A stretch of DNA of 64,000 nucleotides from Pseudomonas orientalis (GCF_022807995.1 NZ_CP094351.1:3441001-3505000), one strand, 5' to 3'. Shown: positions 45,217 through 54,648, numbered from the stretch's first letter. Notes: generated by a model from the letters alone, not told the origin. Numbers and translations: made by a program.

Positions 45217-45969
45217 CTAGCGCGCAACCTTGGCGGCAGGCGCCGTCGCCTGCTCACGAATCGCGCGCTGGGTCTCCAGCACCTTGGCCAAGGCGATCTC
45301 GGCCTCGGCGCTTTGCTGCGGTACCCGGATCGCCGCCGACACCAGGGTAATCAGCTTGGCCATCACCTCGGCGTCCGTGGCCGGGCGGCCCAGGCTCATG
45401 GAGTTCATCAGCAGGCGCAATTCAGTGCCGGCCATCACCCCGGAAATCGCCTTGAGGGCAAATTGCAGGCGCACACCCAGTTCGTTGCGCGGCAGGTCCG
45501 GCAGCGCCAGGGCAAACGCTTCGAAGAAACGCTGGAACACTGGCTGGTAGTGGACCTTCAGATATTCCTGGATAAACGGCGAGGTGTCGCTGTAGACCCG
45601 GCCCAGGAAACGGATGAATGAGCGCCCTTCCCCGCTGGCGGGATCGCTGCGCTCCATTCCCATGGCGGGGGCGAACAGCACGCCCAGCAGCGTGTCGCAG
45701 TCGAGCGGGCCGTCGGCTTCGGCTTCACAACGCGCCAGCAACTCCAGGCGTTGCTCATTGAGCGGCTCGAGGCGCTGCATCAAGAGGGTTTTCATCAGGG
45801 AATCCTTGTCCCCGAAGTGGTAGTTCACCGCGGCCAGGTTCACTTGGGCGCGCTCGGTAATCTGCCGTAATAAAACGGCGTCATATCCGTACTTAATAAA
45901 GAGAGCCTCTGTCGCATCCAGCAGTCGAGTCTTGGTAATGTTTGGAGCGCTGAGTTTCTTCGCAGCCAT
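45217..45969 (-). CDS. TetR family transcriptional regulator
   Basis: The 250-residue repressor-type protein has an N-terminal HTH (RLLDATEALFIKYGYDAVLL, RQITERAQVNLAAVNYHFGD) and a large helical ligand domain, including MERSDPASGEGRSFIRFLGR. The C-terminal layout resembles PsrA-like regulators that sense fatty-acyl compounds, but the ligand is not visible. It is transcribed away from the efflux operon that begins at 46324 and likely controls it. An AT-rich palindrome at 45988 lies just upstream. Confidence 0.88.
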   Translation of the reverse strand: MAAKKLSAPNITKTRLLDATEALFIKYGYDAVLLRQITERAQVNLAAVNYHFGDKDSLMKTLLMQRLEPLNEQRLELLARCEAEADGPLDCDTLLGVLFAPAMGMERSDPASGEGRSFIRFLGRVYSDTSPFIQEYLKVHYQPVFQRFFEAFALALPDLPRNELGVRLQFALKAISGVMAGTELRLLMNSMSLGRPATDAEVMAKLITLVSAAIRVPQQSAEAEIALAKVLETQRAIREQATAPAAKVAR

Positions 45970-46323
45970 AGGGGTTCCACGGGGGGGAAATATTGTTTTA
46001 AAAAATATTTTGATTTTTTATACCGGGGCCTACGTTCGAAATCAAGTAATGACACGGTGCCATATAGACCAAAGCCATTGCGTACCGCGACGTCGAGGGA
46101 GGCCGACGGCTTTTTACCCGTTGCGCAATGCGCTTGAAGACCTCGTTTCCATGCATCAAACCGCTCTAAATCCGCCGCTGGCGAAGCGGAATGAACGCGG
46201 TTAGTATTCAAACAACTTTTTAAAAACAAGAAATTAATGAGTTCCTGACGGGCACCGGCAGCTTCCCAACTTGTTACAAAGATTTACGGGACAGCGCCGC
46301 ACCGTTGAGACGCCAGGGTAGTC
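45970..46323. promoter_or_regulatory. Divergent control region, tetR / efflux operon
   Basis: A 354-base gap, noticeably AT-rich for its first 60 bases, without a supported gene. An inverted repeat AAATATT-N9-AATATTT (45988-46010) sits 19 bases upstream of the tetR ATG and is the best operator candidate. A 51-codon plus-strand frame at 46050-46204 has no ribosome site or recognisable product and is not called. Confidence 0.55.
45988..46010. promoter_or_regulatory. Candidate TetR operator (inverted repeat)
   Basis: AAATATT, nine bases, AATATTT, just before the tetR gene. Size and place suit autoregulation; this is an inference from symmetry alone. Confidence 0.45.
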
Positions 46324-47031
46324 ATGATCACAGAGCCCCCCGCGCACCCCCACTTGATTTCCTTGCAGGGCATCGGCAAAAGCTATCAGCTTGCCGGGCA
46401 ACACCTGCCCATTCTCAATGACGTGTGCCTGTCCATCGCCAGCGGTGACAGCTGCGGCATCCTCGGCGCGTCCGGCTCCGGCAAAAGCACCCTGCTCAAT
46501 ATCCTCGGCCTGTTGGATCTGCCCAACTGCGGCCAGTACCGCTTCGCCGGTCACGATATTTTCAACAGCAGCCCCGATGAACTGGCGGCGATCCGCAACC
46601 AGCAGATCGGTTTCGTGTTCCAGAGCTTCAACCTGCTGCCGCGTCTGAGCGCCCTCGACAACGTCGCGCTGCCTCTGAGTTATCGCGGCATATCCCGCCA
46701 TGAATCGGTCGAGCAGGCCTTGCGCATGCTTGAACAGGTCGGCCTGGCCGAGCGTGCCCACCACCGCCCGGCCGACCTTTCCGGTGGTCAACGCCAGCGC
46801 GTCGCCATCGCCCGCGCGCTGGTCGGCAAGCCCTCGGTGATCCTCGCCGACGAACCCACCGGCAACCTCGACAGCAGCACCGCCCAGGACATCATGGACC
46901 TGCTTCTGGCGCTCAACCGCGAACAGCAGGTGACGCTGATCATCGTCACCCACGATGCGCATATCGCCGAGCGGCTGGAGCGCAAGATCCTGGTGCGCAG
47001 CGGCGTGGTGCACGAGGCCGAGCGCCTATGA
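46324..47031 (+). CDS. MacB/LolD-type ABC exporter ATPase
   Basis: The 235-residue ATP-binding subunit has Walker A GASGSGKST, Q-loop FVFQSFNLLPRLSALDNV, signature LSGGQRQRVAIARAL, Walker B VILADEPTGNLDSST and H-loop VTHD. This is the LolD/MacB-N subfamily that drives mechanotransmission rather than substrate transport. It starts an operon: the permease overlaps by 4 bases, then an outer-membrane factor and a periplasmic adaptor. Confidence 0.93.
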   Translation: MITEPPAHPHLISLQGIGKSYQLAGQHLPILNDVCLSIASGDSCGILGASGSGKSTLLNILGLLDLPNCGQYRFAGHDIFNSSPDELAAIRNQQIGFVFQSFNLLPRLSALDNVALPLSYRGISRHESVEQALRMLEQVGLAERAHHRPADLSGGQRQRVAIARALVGKPSVILADEPTGNLDSSTAQDIMDLLLALNREQQVTLIIVTHDAHIAERLERKILVRSGVVHEAERL

Positions 47032-48227
47032 GCCTGCGGTTCGAACAGAGTCTGAGCCAACTGCTGCATGAAGCGTTCATCAGCCTGCGCACCCTGGGCA
47101 AACGCTCGGTGCTGGCGCTGCTGGGTATCGTGATCGGCAGTTCGTCGGTGGTGGCGTTGATCAATATCGGCCACAACGCGGCGGTGGATGCCGCGATGAT
47201 TTTCAAGGACATGGGCACCGATACCCTGGTCGTCCAGTTCCCGCCCAAAGGCAGCGGCAACGTGCCGATGCGCACCCGGCTCGACCTGGACGCGGTGCGT
47301 CAGGCCGTACCGGGCATTGCGCACATCGGCGCGCTCAGCCTGTTCAGCGGGCCCATCGTGCTCCATGGCCGCACCGCCAATGCCAACTTCGTCGGCAGCA
47401 CCCCGGACGTGCAGGCCGCCATGCGCCTGGCGGTGCGTGAGGGGCGTTTCCTGTCGGCCTTCGATGCCAGCCAGACCTATGCCGTGATCGGCGACCAGGT
47501 CGCCCAGGCCCTCGGCGCACCCGGTGAACCGCTCAAACCGGGTGAGCGCGTGCGCATCAACGACTACCTGTTTCTGATCATCGGCATCCTGCACAACCAG
47601 CCACGGGCGATGCTGATGCCGGTGCAAGCCAATGAATCGCTGTTCCTTCCAGCCGAGGGCATGCGGCGTATCTTTGCCAACCCGCAGATCAACAACGTGA
47701 TCATCCGTGCCCAGCCAGGGCAGGACATGGAACGTGTGGCACGGGACGCCGCCGCCGCGTTGCAACCGCAACTGACCGAGCACAACGTCGACATCACGGT
47801 GCCCCAGCAAATGATCGATGGCATGACCCGCCAAAGCCGCACCTTCGCGTACCTGCTGCTGGCCCTCGGCGCGATCTCCCTGGTGGGCGGCGGTGTCGGG
47901 GTGATGAATGTGATGCTGATGAACGTGTCCGAGCGCCGTCGCGAGATCGGCATTCGCATGGCCCTGGGCGCTCGGCAACGGGATATCCGCAACCTCTTCC
48001 TGCTTGAGGCCGTCACCTTGACCGCCGTCGGCGCGCTGTGCGGCGCGGTGCTCGGCATGACCGCCGCCTGGTTCTACGCCTGGCTGTCGGGCTGGGTATT
48101 TTCCCTGGCGGTGGCCGCCCTGCCCCTGGGCGTGGGCAGCACATTGCTGGTGGGGTTGTTCTTTGGCATCTACCCGGCGGTCTCGGCCTCACGCCTGCAG
48201 CCGGTGGAGGCCTTGCGCGATGAGTAA
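47028..48227 (+). CDS. MacB-type ABC exporter permease
   Basis: The 399-residue inner-membrane protein has one N-terminal helix (SVLALLGIVIGSSSVVALIN), a periplasmic MacB core domain (about 50-260) and three C-terminal helices with the FtsX-domain motif MNVMLMNVSERRREIGIRMA. In true MacB the ATPase and permease are one chain; here they are separate genes. Coupled at both ends (ATGA upstream, 8-base overlap with the next gene). Confidence 0.92.
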   Translation: MSLRFEQSLSQLLHEAFISLRTLGKRSVLALLGIVIGSSSVVALINIGHNAAVDAAMIFKDMGTDTLVVQFPPKGSGNVPMRTRLDLDAVRQAVPGIAHIGALSLFSGPIVLHGRTANANFVGSTPDVQAAMRLAVREGRFLSAFDASQTYAVIGDQVAQALGAPGEPLKPGERVRINDYLFLIIGILHNQPRAMLMPVQANESLFLPAEGMRRIFANPQINNVIIRAQPGQDMERVARDAAAALQPQLTEHNVDITVPQQMIDGMTRQSRTFAYLLLALGAISLVGGGVGVMNVMLMNVSERRREIGIRMALGARQRDIRNLFLLEAVTLTAVGALCGAVLGMTAAWFYAWLSGWVFSLAVAALPLGVGSTLLVGLFFGIYPAVSASRLQPVEALRDE

Positions 48228-49698
48228 ATGGTTACTGCTGCTGGCACTGATCAGCTTGCCCACCATGCCCGCCGAAGTGGTGATCAAACCCTCGGCGCCC
48301 AGCACCACCCGCAGCGGCTATGATCGCGGCGTCTCGCTGAACGCCCAGGTGACCACCCTGACCCTGGGCGACGCCGTGTACCTGGGCCTGCGCAACAACC
48401 CGGCGATCCGCAGCGCCTACCTGCAGCGGGTGGCGCAGAAGTTCGACCTGCGGGTCGCCGAAGACGTGTTCAACCCCAAGCTCACCCTCAACAGTTATTA
48501 CCGCGGCACACGCGGTTCCCAGGACAACGCACGCAACGCCAACCTGGCGCCGTCCACCAGCCTGCTCGGCGAATACGGTACCCGCCTGAGCATGGCCTGG
48601 ACCCAGCAATTGAACAACGCCGACCGTGCCGGCCGGTATCGCAGCGACGGCCTGGACCTGGCCATCATCCAGCCACTGATGCGTGGCGCCGGCTGGGACG
48701 CCACCACCGCACCGCTGCGCCTGTCGCGCCTGGCGGAACAGGCCAACCGTCTCAACCTCAAGGCCACCGTGGCACAAACCATCAGCCAGATCATCGCCAC
48801 CTACCGCGAGTTGCTGCGGGCCCAGGAGCAGCAGGTGATCGTGCAGGACGCGCTCAAGCGCTCCAATACCTTGCTGGAGGTGAACAAGGCGTTGATCAGT
48901 GCCGGGCGCATGGCCGAATTCGAGATCGTGCAGACCGAAGCCGACATCGCCACCCAGCAATTGGGCGTGGAGGAAGCGCAGAACCAGCTCGATACCAGTC
49001 GCCTGGCCCTGCTGCGCCTGCTGGCCCTGGACCTGTCCACACCGATTCGCGCCACCGAAGCCCTGGAAGCCCGGCCCATGGAAATCGACAAGCGCCAGGC
49101 GTTCAACCTCGCGCAAACCCAGCAACCGGAATACCTCGCCGCCCTGCTCGGCAGCCAGCGGGCCGACCTCAATCTGGTGATCGCCAAGGATTCGGGACGC
49201 TGGCAAGTGGACCTGGTGGCAGGCGCGAACCAGGTGCGCGACGCCAACGACAGCGACAACGGCCGCACCCATAACCGCAACTGGGACAGCTATGCCGGCG
49301 TGCAGGTGCAGATTCCCATCGGCGATATCAGCACGCGCCAGGCCGAAGTCAGGGCCCGGGTGGATGTCGAGGACCAGGAAATCCGTATCACCGACGCCCG
49401 CCAGGAACTCGAGCGCGCCGTCAACGATGTGGTGCGCGACCTCGGCACCCGCTGGCGCCAGTACGAGATCGCCCAGCGCGCCGTGGATCTGTCGCGGCGC
49501 AAGATCGAGATTGAACGGGAAAAACTCAGCGCCGGGCGCTCCACCAACTTCCAGGTGTTGAGTTTCGAAACTGACCTGCGCAACGCCGAAAACGCGCGGC
49601 TCAACGCGCTGATCGCTTATTTGAACGCTCAGACCCAGCTTGACTTGACGCTGGGCATGACCCTGGAAAGTTGGGAAATCGCCCTCAATGACTACTAA
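48220..49698 (+). CDS. TolC-family outer-membrane efflux protein
   Basis: The 492-residue outer-membrane factor has a signal sequence without a lipobox Cys (LLLLALISLPTMPAEV). Two OEP repeats follow, with LGDAVYLGLRNNPAIRSAYL and, in the second half, long coiled-coil helices (RARVDVEDQEIRITDARQEL). Beta-strand parts include LTLNSYYRGTRGS. It gives the operon its own channel. The start at 48220 (MSKWLLLLALI) overlaps the permease end; an earlier in-frame codon gives a non-signal sequence. Confidence 0.9.
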   Translation: MSKWLLLLALISLPTMPAEVVIKPSAPSTTRSGYDRGVSLNAQVTTLTLGDAVYLGLRNNPAIRSAYLQRVAQKFDLRVAEDVFNPKLTLNSYYRGTRGSQDNARNANLAPSTSLLGEYGTRLSMAWTQQLNNADRAGRYRSDGLDLAIIQPLMRGAGWDATTAPLRLSRLAEQANRLNLKATVAQTISQIIATYRELLRAQEQQVIVQDALKRSNTLLEVNKALISAGRMAEFEIVQTEADIATQQLGVEEAQNQLDTSRLALLRLLALDLSTPIRATEALEARPMEIDKRQAFNLAQTQQPEYLAALLGSQRADLNLVIAKDSGRWQVDLVAGANQVRDANDSDNGRTHNRNWDSYAGVQVQIPIGDISTRQAEVRARVDVEDQEIRITDARQELERAVNDVVRDLGTRWRQYEIAQRAVDLSRRKIEIEREKLSAGRSTNFQVLSFETDLRNAENARLNALIAYLNAQTQLDLTLGMTLESWEIALNDY

Positions 49699-50935
49699 TC
49701 GCAAACGCCTGCTGGGCGCGGTATTGATCCTGCTGGTGGCAGGCGTCGGGCTGGCCCTGCGACCCCCGGCCGAAAGTCCGGCCGCCGCCGGTGAACAGTG
49801 GCTCGAGGTGAAGCCCGACGCGCTGGTGCATCAGATCGGCCTGGTGGGCAAGATCGAGCCTGACACCACCGTCACCCTCACGGCACCGTTCGACGGCAAT
49901 GTACTGGCCAACCTGGTCGAGCAAGGCCAGCGCGTCGAGGCTGGCCAGGTGCTGTTACGCATGGACCCGGCCACCCTCGAAGTGCAACTGCGCGACGCCC
50001 TCTCGGCCCAGCTCAAGGCGCGGCGCACCGTGCAGGAAATGCAGGACTGGGACAGCAGCGCCGCCGTCAGCCGCGCCCGGCGCAGCCTGCGCACCGCAGA
50101 AATGAACGCCGGCAACACCCGGCGCAAGCTCACCGAAAGCGAAAACCTGTTCAAGCGCGGCATCATTCCGCGCAACGAACTCGACGACCTCAAGCAACAG
50201 ACCCAGCAGCAGCAACTGGACCTGGCAGCGGCGCGCAGTGAACTGCAACAGGCGCTGGAACAGGGCAAGGGCGAATACCGGCAGATCGCCGATATGGAGC
50301 TGACCAACGCCACGGTCAAATACGACGCCCTGCACAAGCTGCTCGAGGGCAAGGAGGTCAAGGCGCCCTTCTCCGGCATCGTCGTGCCCGCACCCGGCAA
50401 CAGCACGGCCTCCCCAAGCGGCGCCAGCAACAACGCACCGGTACAAGCCGGCAGCAAGGTCAGCCAAGGCCAGGTGTTGTTTGGCCTGGCCAATATCGAA
50501 CGCTTGAAAATCGTCGCCAAGGTCTCCGAACTGGACATCAATCAACTGCATCAGGGCCAGGCGGTGGAAGTCATGGGGGATGGTTTTGACGGTGAGCGGC
50601 TGACGGGTTCGGTGAGCGTGGTCAGCGGCCTGGCGATCGCCAATGACAGCCAGGGCAGCGCGCAGTTTCCGGTAACGTTGTCGATCCCCAGCCTCACGCC
50701 GCAGCAATTGCAGCAAGTGCGCCTGGGAATGAGCGCGCGGTTGACCATTGTCACCTATAACAATGCGCAGGCGATTGTGGTGCCGAGCGAGGCGATCCAG
50801 GCGGACAACACCGTCGAGTACCGCGCGGCGATCGACCAGCCGGTGGAAAAAGTGAAGGTGACGACCGGGCAATCGACGCCCCAGGGCGTTGAAGTGTTTG
50901 GCCTCAAGCCTGGACTGGTGAAAATCTCAAAGTAA
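49688..50935 (+). CDS. Periplasmic adaptor (membrane fusion protein), MacA/HlyD-like
   Basis: The 415-residue adaptor has an N-terminal signal-anchor helix (RLLGAVLILLVAGVGLAL) and a first lipoyl half GNVLANLVEQGQRVEAGQVL. A long helical hairpin (about 95-210, Gln-rich LKQQTQQQQLDLAAARSELQ) precedes the second lipoyl half VKAPFSGIVVP, then beta-barrel and membrane-proximal domains. A Ser/Asn-rich insertion (NSTASPSGASNNAPVQ) sits in the lipoyl loop. It is the last gene of the operon, overlapping the OMF by 11 bases. The exported substrate is not evident. Confidence 0.9.
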   Translation: MTTNRKRLLGAVLILLVAGVGLALRPPAESPAAAGEQWLEVKPDALVHQIGLVGKIEPDTTVTLTAPFDGNVLANLVEQGQRVEAGQVLLRMDPATLEVQLRDALSAQLKARRTVQEMQDWDSSAAVSRARRSLRTAEMNAGNTRRKLTESENLFKRGIIPRNELDDLKQQTQQQQLDLAAARSELQQALEQGKGEYRQIADMELTNATVKYDALHKLLEGKEVKAPFSGIVVPAPGNSTASPSGASNNAPVQAGSKVSQGQVLFGLANIERLKIVAKVSELDINQLHQGQAVEVMGDGFDGERLTGSVSVVSGLAIANDSQGSAQFPVTLSIPSLTPQQLQQVRLGMSARLTIVTYNNAQAIVVPSEAIQADNTVEYRAAIDQPVEKVKVTTGQSTPQGVEVFGLKPGLVKISK

Positions 50936-50943
50936 ATGCAGAT

Positions 50944-51112
50944 CCAAATGTGGGAGGGGGCTTGCCCTGATGCCAGTCTGTAGGAGCGAGCTTGCTCGCG
51001 AAAAACTCACAGGCACCGCGTTCATTCAGGAAGCACGCGTTATCGTTGATGTTTTTCGCGAGCAAGCTCGCTCCTACACGGGCATCAGAGCCTGCCCCCC
51101 TCACACATTTAA
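50944..51112. repeat. Nested REPINs: one REP doublet inserted in another
   Basis: The outer, decayed pair is AAATGTGGGAGGGGGCTTGCC (50944 on) and its imperfect complement CTGCCCCCCTCACACATTT (up to 51112), each with an inner CTGATGCC/GGCATCAG arm. Between them lies a complete third-class REPIN at 50981-51077: TAGGAGCGAGCTTGCTCGCG and CGCGAGCAAGCTCGCTCCTA. The structure separates the efflux operon from the convergent oxidoreductase gene, whose stop codon touches the outer right arm. Confidence 0.8.
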
Positions 51113-52503
51113 ATTTGTGTGAGTTTGGCGGCCAGTGCCTTGGCCTGGATCGCCACATCCGTCACCGCCGTACTCTCCCACCACATCCCGCGCAGCGGCG
51201 GGCCCATGGCGAACAGCCGCCCACTCACCTGGCCCTGGGCGTCCAGCACCGCGCCAGAAGTGTCCGCCGCAATCCCCAGCGCCAATGGCCCAGGCTGGAT
51301 CAACCCGCGCTTGAGCAATTGCTGCGGCAACGGCCGGGCCACGCGGCGCCAGTCGTATTCGATGCCGCTGGAGTTGATCAGCGCCGCGCCGGATACGTGG
51401 GTGAGGGTCTGCTCGCCGCGATGGCGCACGCCAATGGTCACGCCGCTGGCCGCAGGCACCAGCCCCTTGAACGACGCAGCGTGAATCCGCAACCGCCCCT
51501 CTGCGTGCAACCTTTCAACCAGTTGCGCACTCAACGGCGGCGAACGGTGGTGATGGCTTTCCCACCACGGCCGCACGTGCCGCACGAACTGACGTTTCTG
51601 ACCCTCGCTCGCCTGGCTCCACAACCGGGCGATATGCACCCGAACGGTGTCCAGCGGCGCCTGCCAATCCACGCCCTGGTCGAGCGCAATGCGGCATTGG
51701 CGCCGCACTTCACGCAACAGTTGCCGAGGGCTGCGCAGCGTGTGGTCGGCGCCGAGAAAGTCGTCCCAGCCCGGCGGCTGGCGGCGCACATGGGGCAACA
51801 GGCCATGGCGCGAGAACACCTCGATCGGCCCACGATGCCCGGCTTGTTCCAGGGAGACCACGGCATCCACCATGGTCAGCCCGGAGCCGATGATCAGCAC
51901 GCTCGAGTGGGGCTCAAGACGGGTCATGGCCTGTACATCCCACGGATCCACCGCCGCCGCGTTCAAGCCGCTGGATTCGGTCAGCGGCGTGCGCGCCGCC
52001 GGGAACATGCCGGTGGCCAATACGGCAAAGGCGCCACGCAGGCGCTCGCCGTTATCCAGGGTCAACAGGGTGCCGGTCGCGTCGACTTGCACATCGACCG
52101 CTTCCGCCCGGATATGCTCGACGGTGGATGCGGACAGTGCTTTGGCCTGCGCCAAGCGCTGCTGCGCATATAGGCCAAAAATGCCCCGTGGCGGGAACAG
52201 TTCACTGATGGGCACAGGCTGTTGCGCCGACTCCGGCCACCCGCCGGCGCCGATGTAGTCGGTAAGCCACTGGGTCAGGTCATCGGCGTTGTCCGGATCG
52301 ACACTCATGCGCGCCGCATTGCCGTTCAGGGTGTGGCCCAGTTCGACCGCACTGTAGGCCTCGCCCCGGCCCAGTTGCGCACGCGGTTCGATCACCAGCA
52401 GGCGCCGCCGGCCCGGCAGGCGCAGCAGTTGCACCGCCAGCATCGTGCCGCTCAGGCCGCCGCCGATGATCAGTACATCGGCGTTGCGGATCGATTCACT
52501 CAT
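51109..52503 (-). CDS. FAD/NAD(P)-binding oxidoreductase (COG4529-like)
   Basis: The 464-residue flavoprotein has an N-terminal Rossmann motif, VLIIGGGLSGTMLAVQLLRL, a RGEAYSA segment typical of this family, and a second dinucleotide fold VLIIGSGLTMVDAVVSLEQA. ATGM-type FAD motif VLATGMFPAA and C-terminal FAMGPPLRGMWWESTAV complete it. It resembles proteins that supply or use reduced flavin/nicotinamide, but the reaction is not known. It is the last gene of the Liv/monooxygenase operon, 12 bases after the LivF-like gene. Confidence 0.82.
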   Translation of the reverse strand: MSESIRNADVLIIGGGLSGTMLAVQLLRLPGRRRLLVIEPRAQLGRGEAYSAVELGHTLNGNAARMSVDPDNADDLTQWLTDYIGAGGWPESAQQPVPISELFPPRGIFGLYAQQRLAQAKALSASTVEHIRAEAVDVQVDATGTLLTLDNGERLRGAFAVLATGMFPAARTPLTESSGLNAAAVDPWDVQAMTRLEPHSSVLIIGSGLTMVDAVVSLEQAGHRGPIEVFSRHGLLPHVRRQPPGWDDFLGADHTLRSPRQLLREVRRQCRIALDQGVDWQAPLDTVRVHIARLWSQASEGQKRQFVRHVRPWWESHHHRSPPLSAQLVERLHAEGRLRIHAASFKGLVPAASGVTIGVRHRGEQTLTHVSGAALINSSGIEYDWRRVARPLPQQLLKRGLIQPGPLALGIAADTSGAVLDAQGQVSGRLFAMGPPLRGMWWESTAVTDVAIQAKALAAKLTQI

Positions 52504-52515
52504 GCAGGTTCGCCC

Positions 52516-53283
52516 TTACTGTTTGCCCAGATAAAAGTCATGCAAATCACCCCGACCCAACAACTCGGCGGCACTGCCACTCAACACCACCCGCCCAGTA
52601 TCCAGCACGTAGCCCCGGGACGCATAGGTGAGTGCGACATTGATATTCTGCTCGGCGATCAAAAAGCTCACCTGTTGCTCGCGGTTGAGCTGCGCGATGA
52701 TCGCGAAAATCTCCTGCACGATCATCGGCGCCAGGCCCATCGACGGCTCGTCGAGCAGCACCAGGGCCGGACGGGTCATCAACGCCCGGCCAATGGCGAC
52801 CATTTGCTGCTCGCCACCGGAGGTCAGGCCGGCGCGGGTGTGGCGCTTGGTCTTGAGCCTGGGGAACCAGGTGTAGATGCGCTCCAGATCCTCAGCCAGT
52901 TCCCTGCGGCTCAGACGCCGTACAAAGCCGCCGCTGCGCAGGTTGTCTTCCACCGTGAGCTGGCCGAACACATGCCGGCCTTCGAGCACATGCACCATGC
53001 CCTGGCGTACCCGTTGGCTGGGTTCTACGCCCGCCAGGTTCGAGCCTGCGTAGTCGATCCGGCCACGGCTGACGTCGGCGCGCTCGGCTCGCACCAGCCC
53101 GGAAATGGCCTTGAGGGTGGTGCTTTTGCCCGCGCCATTGGCACCGAGCAACGCAACGATGGCGCCCTTGGGCACACTCAGCGATACCCCGGCCACCGCC
53201 AGGATCGCCCCGTCATAGATCACTTCGATATCGTCGACCGTCAGCAACGCCGAGCGGCCTGGCTCAGTGGCAGGCTGGCTCAT
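52516..53283 (-). CDS. Branched-chain-type ABC importer ATPase, LivF-like
   Basis: The 255-residue ATPase has Walker A GANGAGKST, VLEGRHVFGQLTVEDNL, signature TSGGEQQMVAIGRAL (S-G-G-E variant usual in LivF) and Walker B VLLDEPSMGLAP. It is the second nucleotide-binding subunit of the importer, paired with the LivG-like gene at 56584. It is encoded 3 bases from the binding-protein gene. Substrate class: amino-acid-like, amide or small acid; not determined. Confidence 0.9.
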   Translation of the reverse strand: MSQPATEPGRSALLTVDDIEVIYDGAILAVAGVSLSVPKGAIVALLGANGAGKSTTLKAISGLVRAERADVSRGRIDYAGSNLAGVEPSQRVRQGMVHVLEGRHVFGQLTVEDNLRSGGFVRRLSRRELAEDLERIYTWFPRLKTKRHTRAGLTSGGEQQMVAIGRALMTRPALVLLDEPSMGLAPMIVQEIFAIIAQLNREQQVSFLIAEQNINVALTYASRGYVLDTGRVVLSGSAAELLGRGDLHDFYLGKQ

Positions 53284-53286
53284 GGT

Positions 53287-54627
53287 TTATTCATCCCCGC
53301 TGCAGGTGCGCGGCGTCAGGTGCTTTTCCTTGGCGAACGCCGCGGACTTTTCATCGATCAGCGGACGCAACAACGCACGGTCGGCGGCGATCCAGTCGCT
53401 GATCAGTGTCCAGTTGGCACCGTCCCACTGCTGCACCCGCGCCGAACCGCCACCTTCATGATCGCGGCACGACAGCTTGAGGTTTTGCATCAGGCCCAGG
53501 TAGCCCATGTCCTTAAGGCGCGCATCGTCGATGTTCAGGTGTTCGAGGCCCCAGCGGCCCTCTTCGCCATTGAGCGGGCGCTTGCCGAATTTGGCCTGGG
53601 CCGTGCGAATCGCCTCCACGGCCACGGCGGCATTCACCAGGCCCGAGTTGTAATAGACGCTGCCGAAGTTTTTCAGGTCCTTGAGGTCGCTGTGGCCCTT
53701 GTCGAGGATCGCTTGCCTGAGGCGCTTGTGGATCTCGAAGTTGCTGCCTGCCGGGTACGGCGTGAGCGCCAGATAACCTTTGGCGGCGGCACCGGCCGGG
53801 AGCACGTCTTCGCTGGAGCTGGCCCAGATATCCCCGATGATATGGTCCACCGGGAAGCCGAAGCGCGCCGCCGTCTTCACCGCCACCGGGGTGGACACGC
53901 CCCAGGTGCGCAGGAACACCCAGTCCGGATTGGCCTGGCGAACCTGGCGCCATTGCGCCGACTGCTCGTTGCCGGGGTCGGCCACCGGGATCTGGATATT
54001 CTCGAAGCCATACTTGTCGGCCAGCAATTTCAACGGGCCGAGGGTTTCGCGCCCGTAGGCCGAGTCGTGATAGACCGTGGCGATTTTCTTGCCCTTGAGT
54101 TTGTCGAAGCCGCCTTCGCGCTCGGCGATGTAGTTCACCAGGGTCGAGGCCTCGCTGTAGAAGGTCAGCATCACCGGGAAGTTGTAGGGAAACACCGTGC
54201 CGTCGGTGGCTTCGGTGCGACCGTAACCCAGGGTGATCAGCGGGATCTTGTCCACTTCCGCCCGTTCACTGAGCGCGTAGGCGGCCGGCGCGCCGTTGGG
54301 CTGGTACACCGCAACCGGCGCGCCATCCAGGCCATTTTTGAAACGCTCGTAGCATTCGATGCCCTTCTCCGCCGTCCATTCGGTCTCGCACTCCTGCCAC
54401 ACCAGCTTCACGCCGTTGATGCCGCCCTCCACTTCATTGATATAGCGCAGGTAATCGATCATCCCGGCCCACACCTGCACGCCGCTGGAGGCATAGGCGC
54501 CGACACGGTAGGTCGCCAGGGGAATGAATTGCTGGTCAGGCGAAGCCACGGCCTGGGGCACAGCACCGGCCAAAGTCGCCAGCGCAAACGCGGTGCCGAG
54601 CAGGGAACGTTTCAAGGATGCACGCAT
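53287..54627 (-). CDS. Periplasmic substrate-binding protein, Liv/amide type
   Basis: The 446-residue type I periplasmic binding protein has a signal peptide ending AVASPDQ near residue 29. The LivJ/AmiC-like lobe pattern follows: INEVEGGINGVKLVWQECET, YGRTEATDGTVFPYNFPV, KIATVYHDSAYGRETLGPL and DHIIGDIWASSSEDVLP. It decides what the transporter imports; longer than LivJ (about 370), like the extended group near aromatic and acyl-CoA ligase genes. Part of the ten-gene operon. Confidence 0.88.
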   Translation of the reverse strand: MRASLKRSLLGTAFALATLAGAVPQAVASPDQQFIPLATYRVGAYASSGVQVWAGMIDYLRYINEVEGGINGVKLVWQECETEWTAEKGIECYERFKNGLDGAPVAVYQPNGAPAAYALSERAEVDKIPLITLGYGRTEATDGTVFPYNFPVMLTFYSEASTLVNYIAEREGGFDKLKGKKIATVYHDSAYGRETLGPLKLLADKYGFENIQIPVADPGNEQSAQWRQVRQANPDWVFLRTWGVSTPVAVKTAARFGFPVDHIIGDIWASSSEDVLPAGAAAKGYLALTPYPAGSNFEIHKRLRQAILDKGHSDLKDLKNFGSVYYNSGLVNAAVAVEAIRTAQAKFGKRPLNGEEGRWGLEHLNIDDARLKDMGYLGLMQNLKLSCRDHEGGGSARVQQWDGANWTLISDWIAADRALLRPLIDEKSAAFAKEKHLTPRTCSGDE

Positions 54628-54648
54628 GGAAGTTCTCTTGAAGGAAGG

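Noticed and set aside
46050..46204. A 51-codon plus-strand frame in front of the efflux operon that might be an exported precursor peptide
   Set aside because: No ribosome site, no leader/core pattern or cleavage motif, and composition like non-coding DNA.
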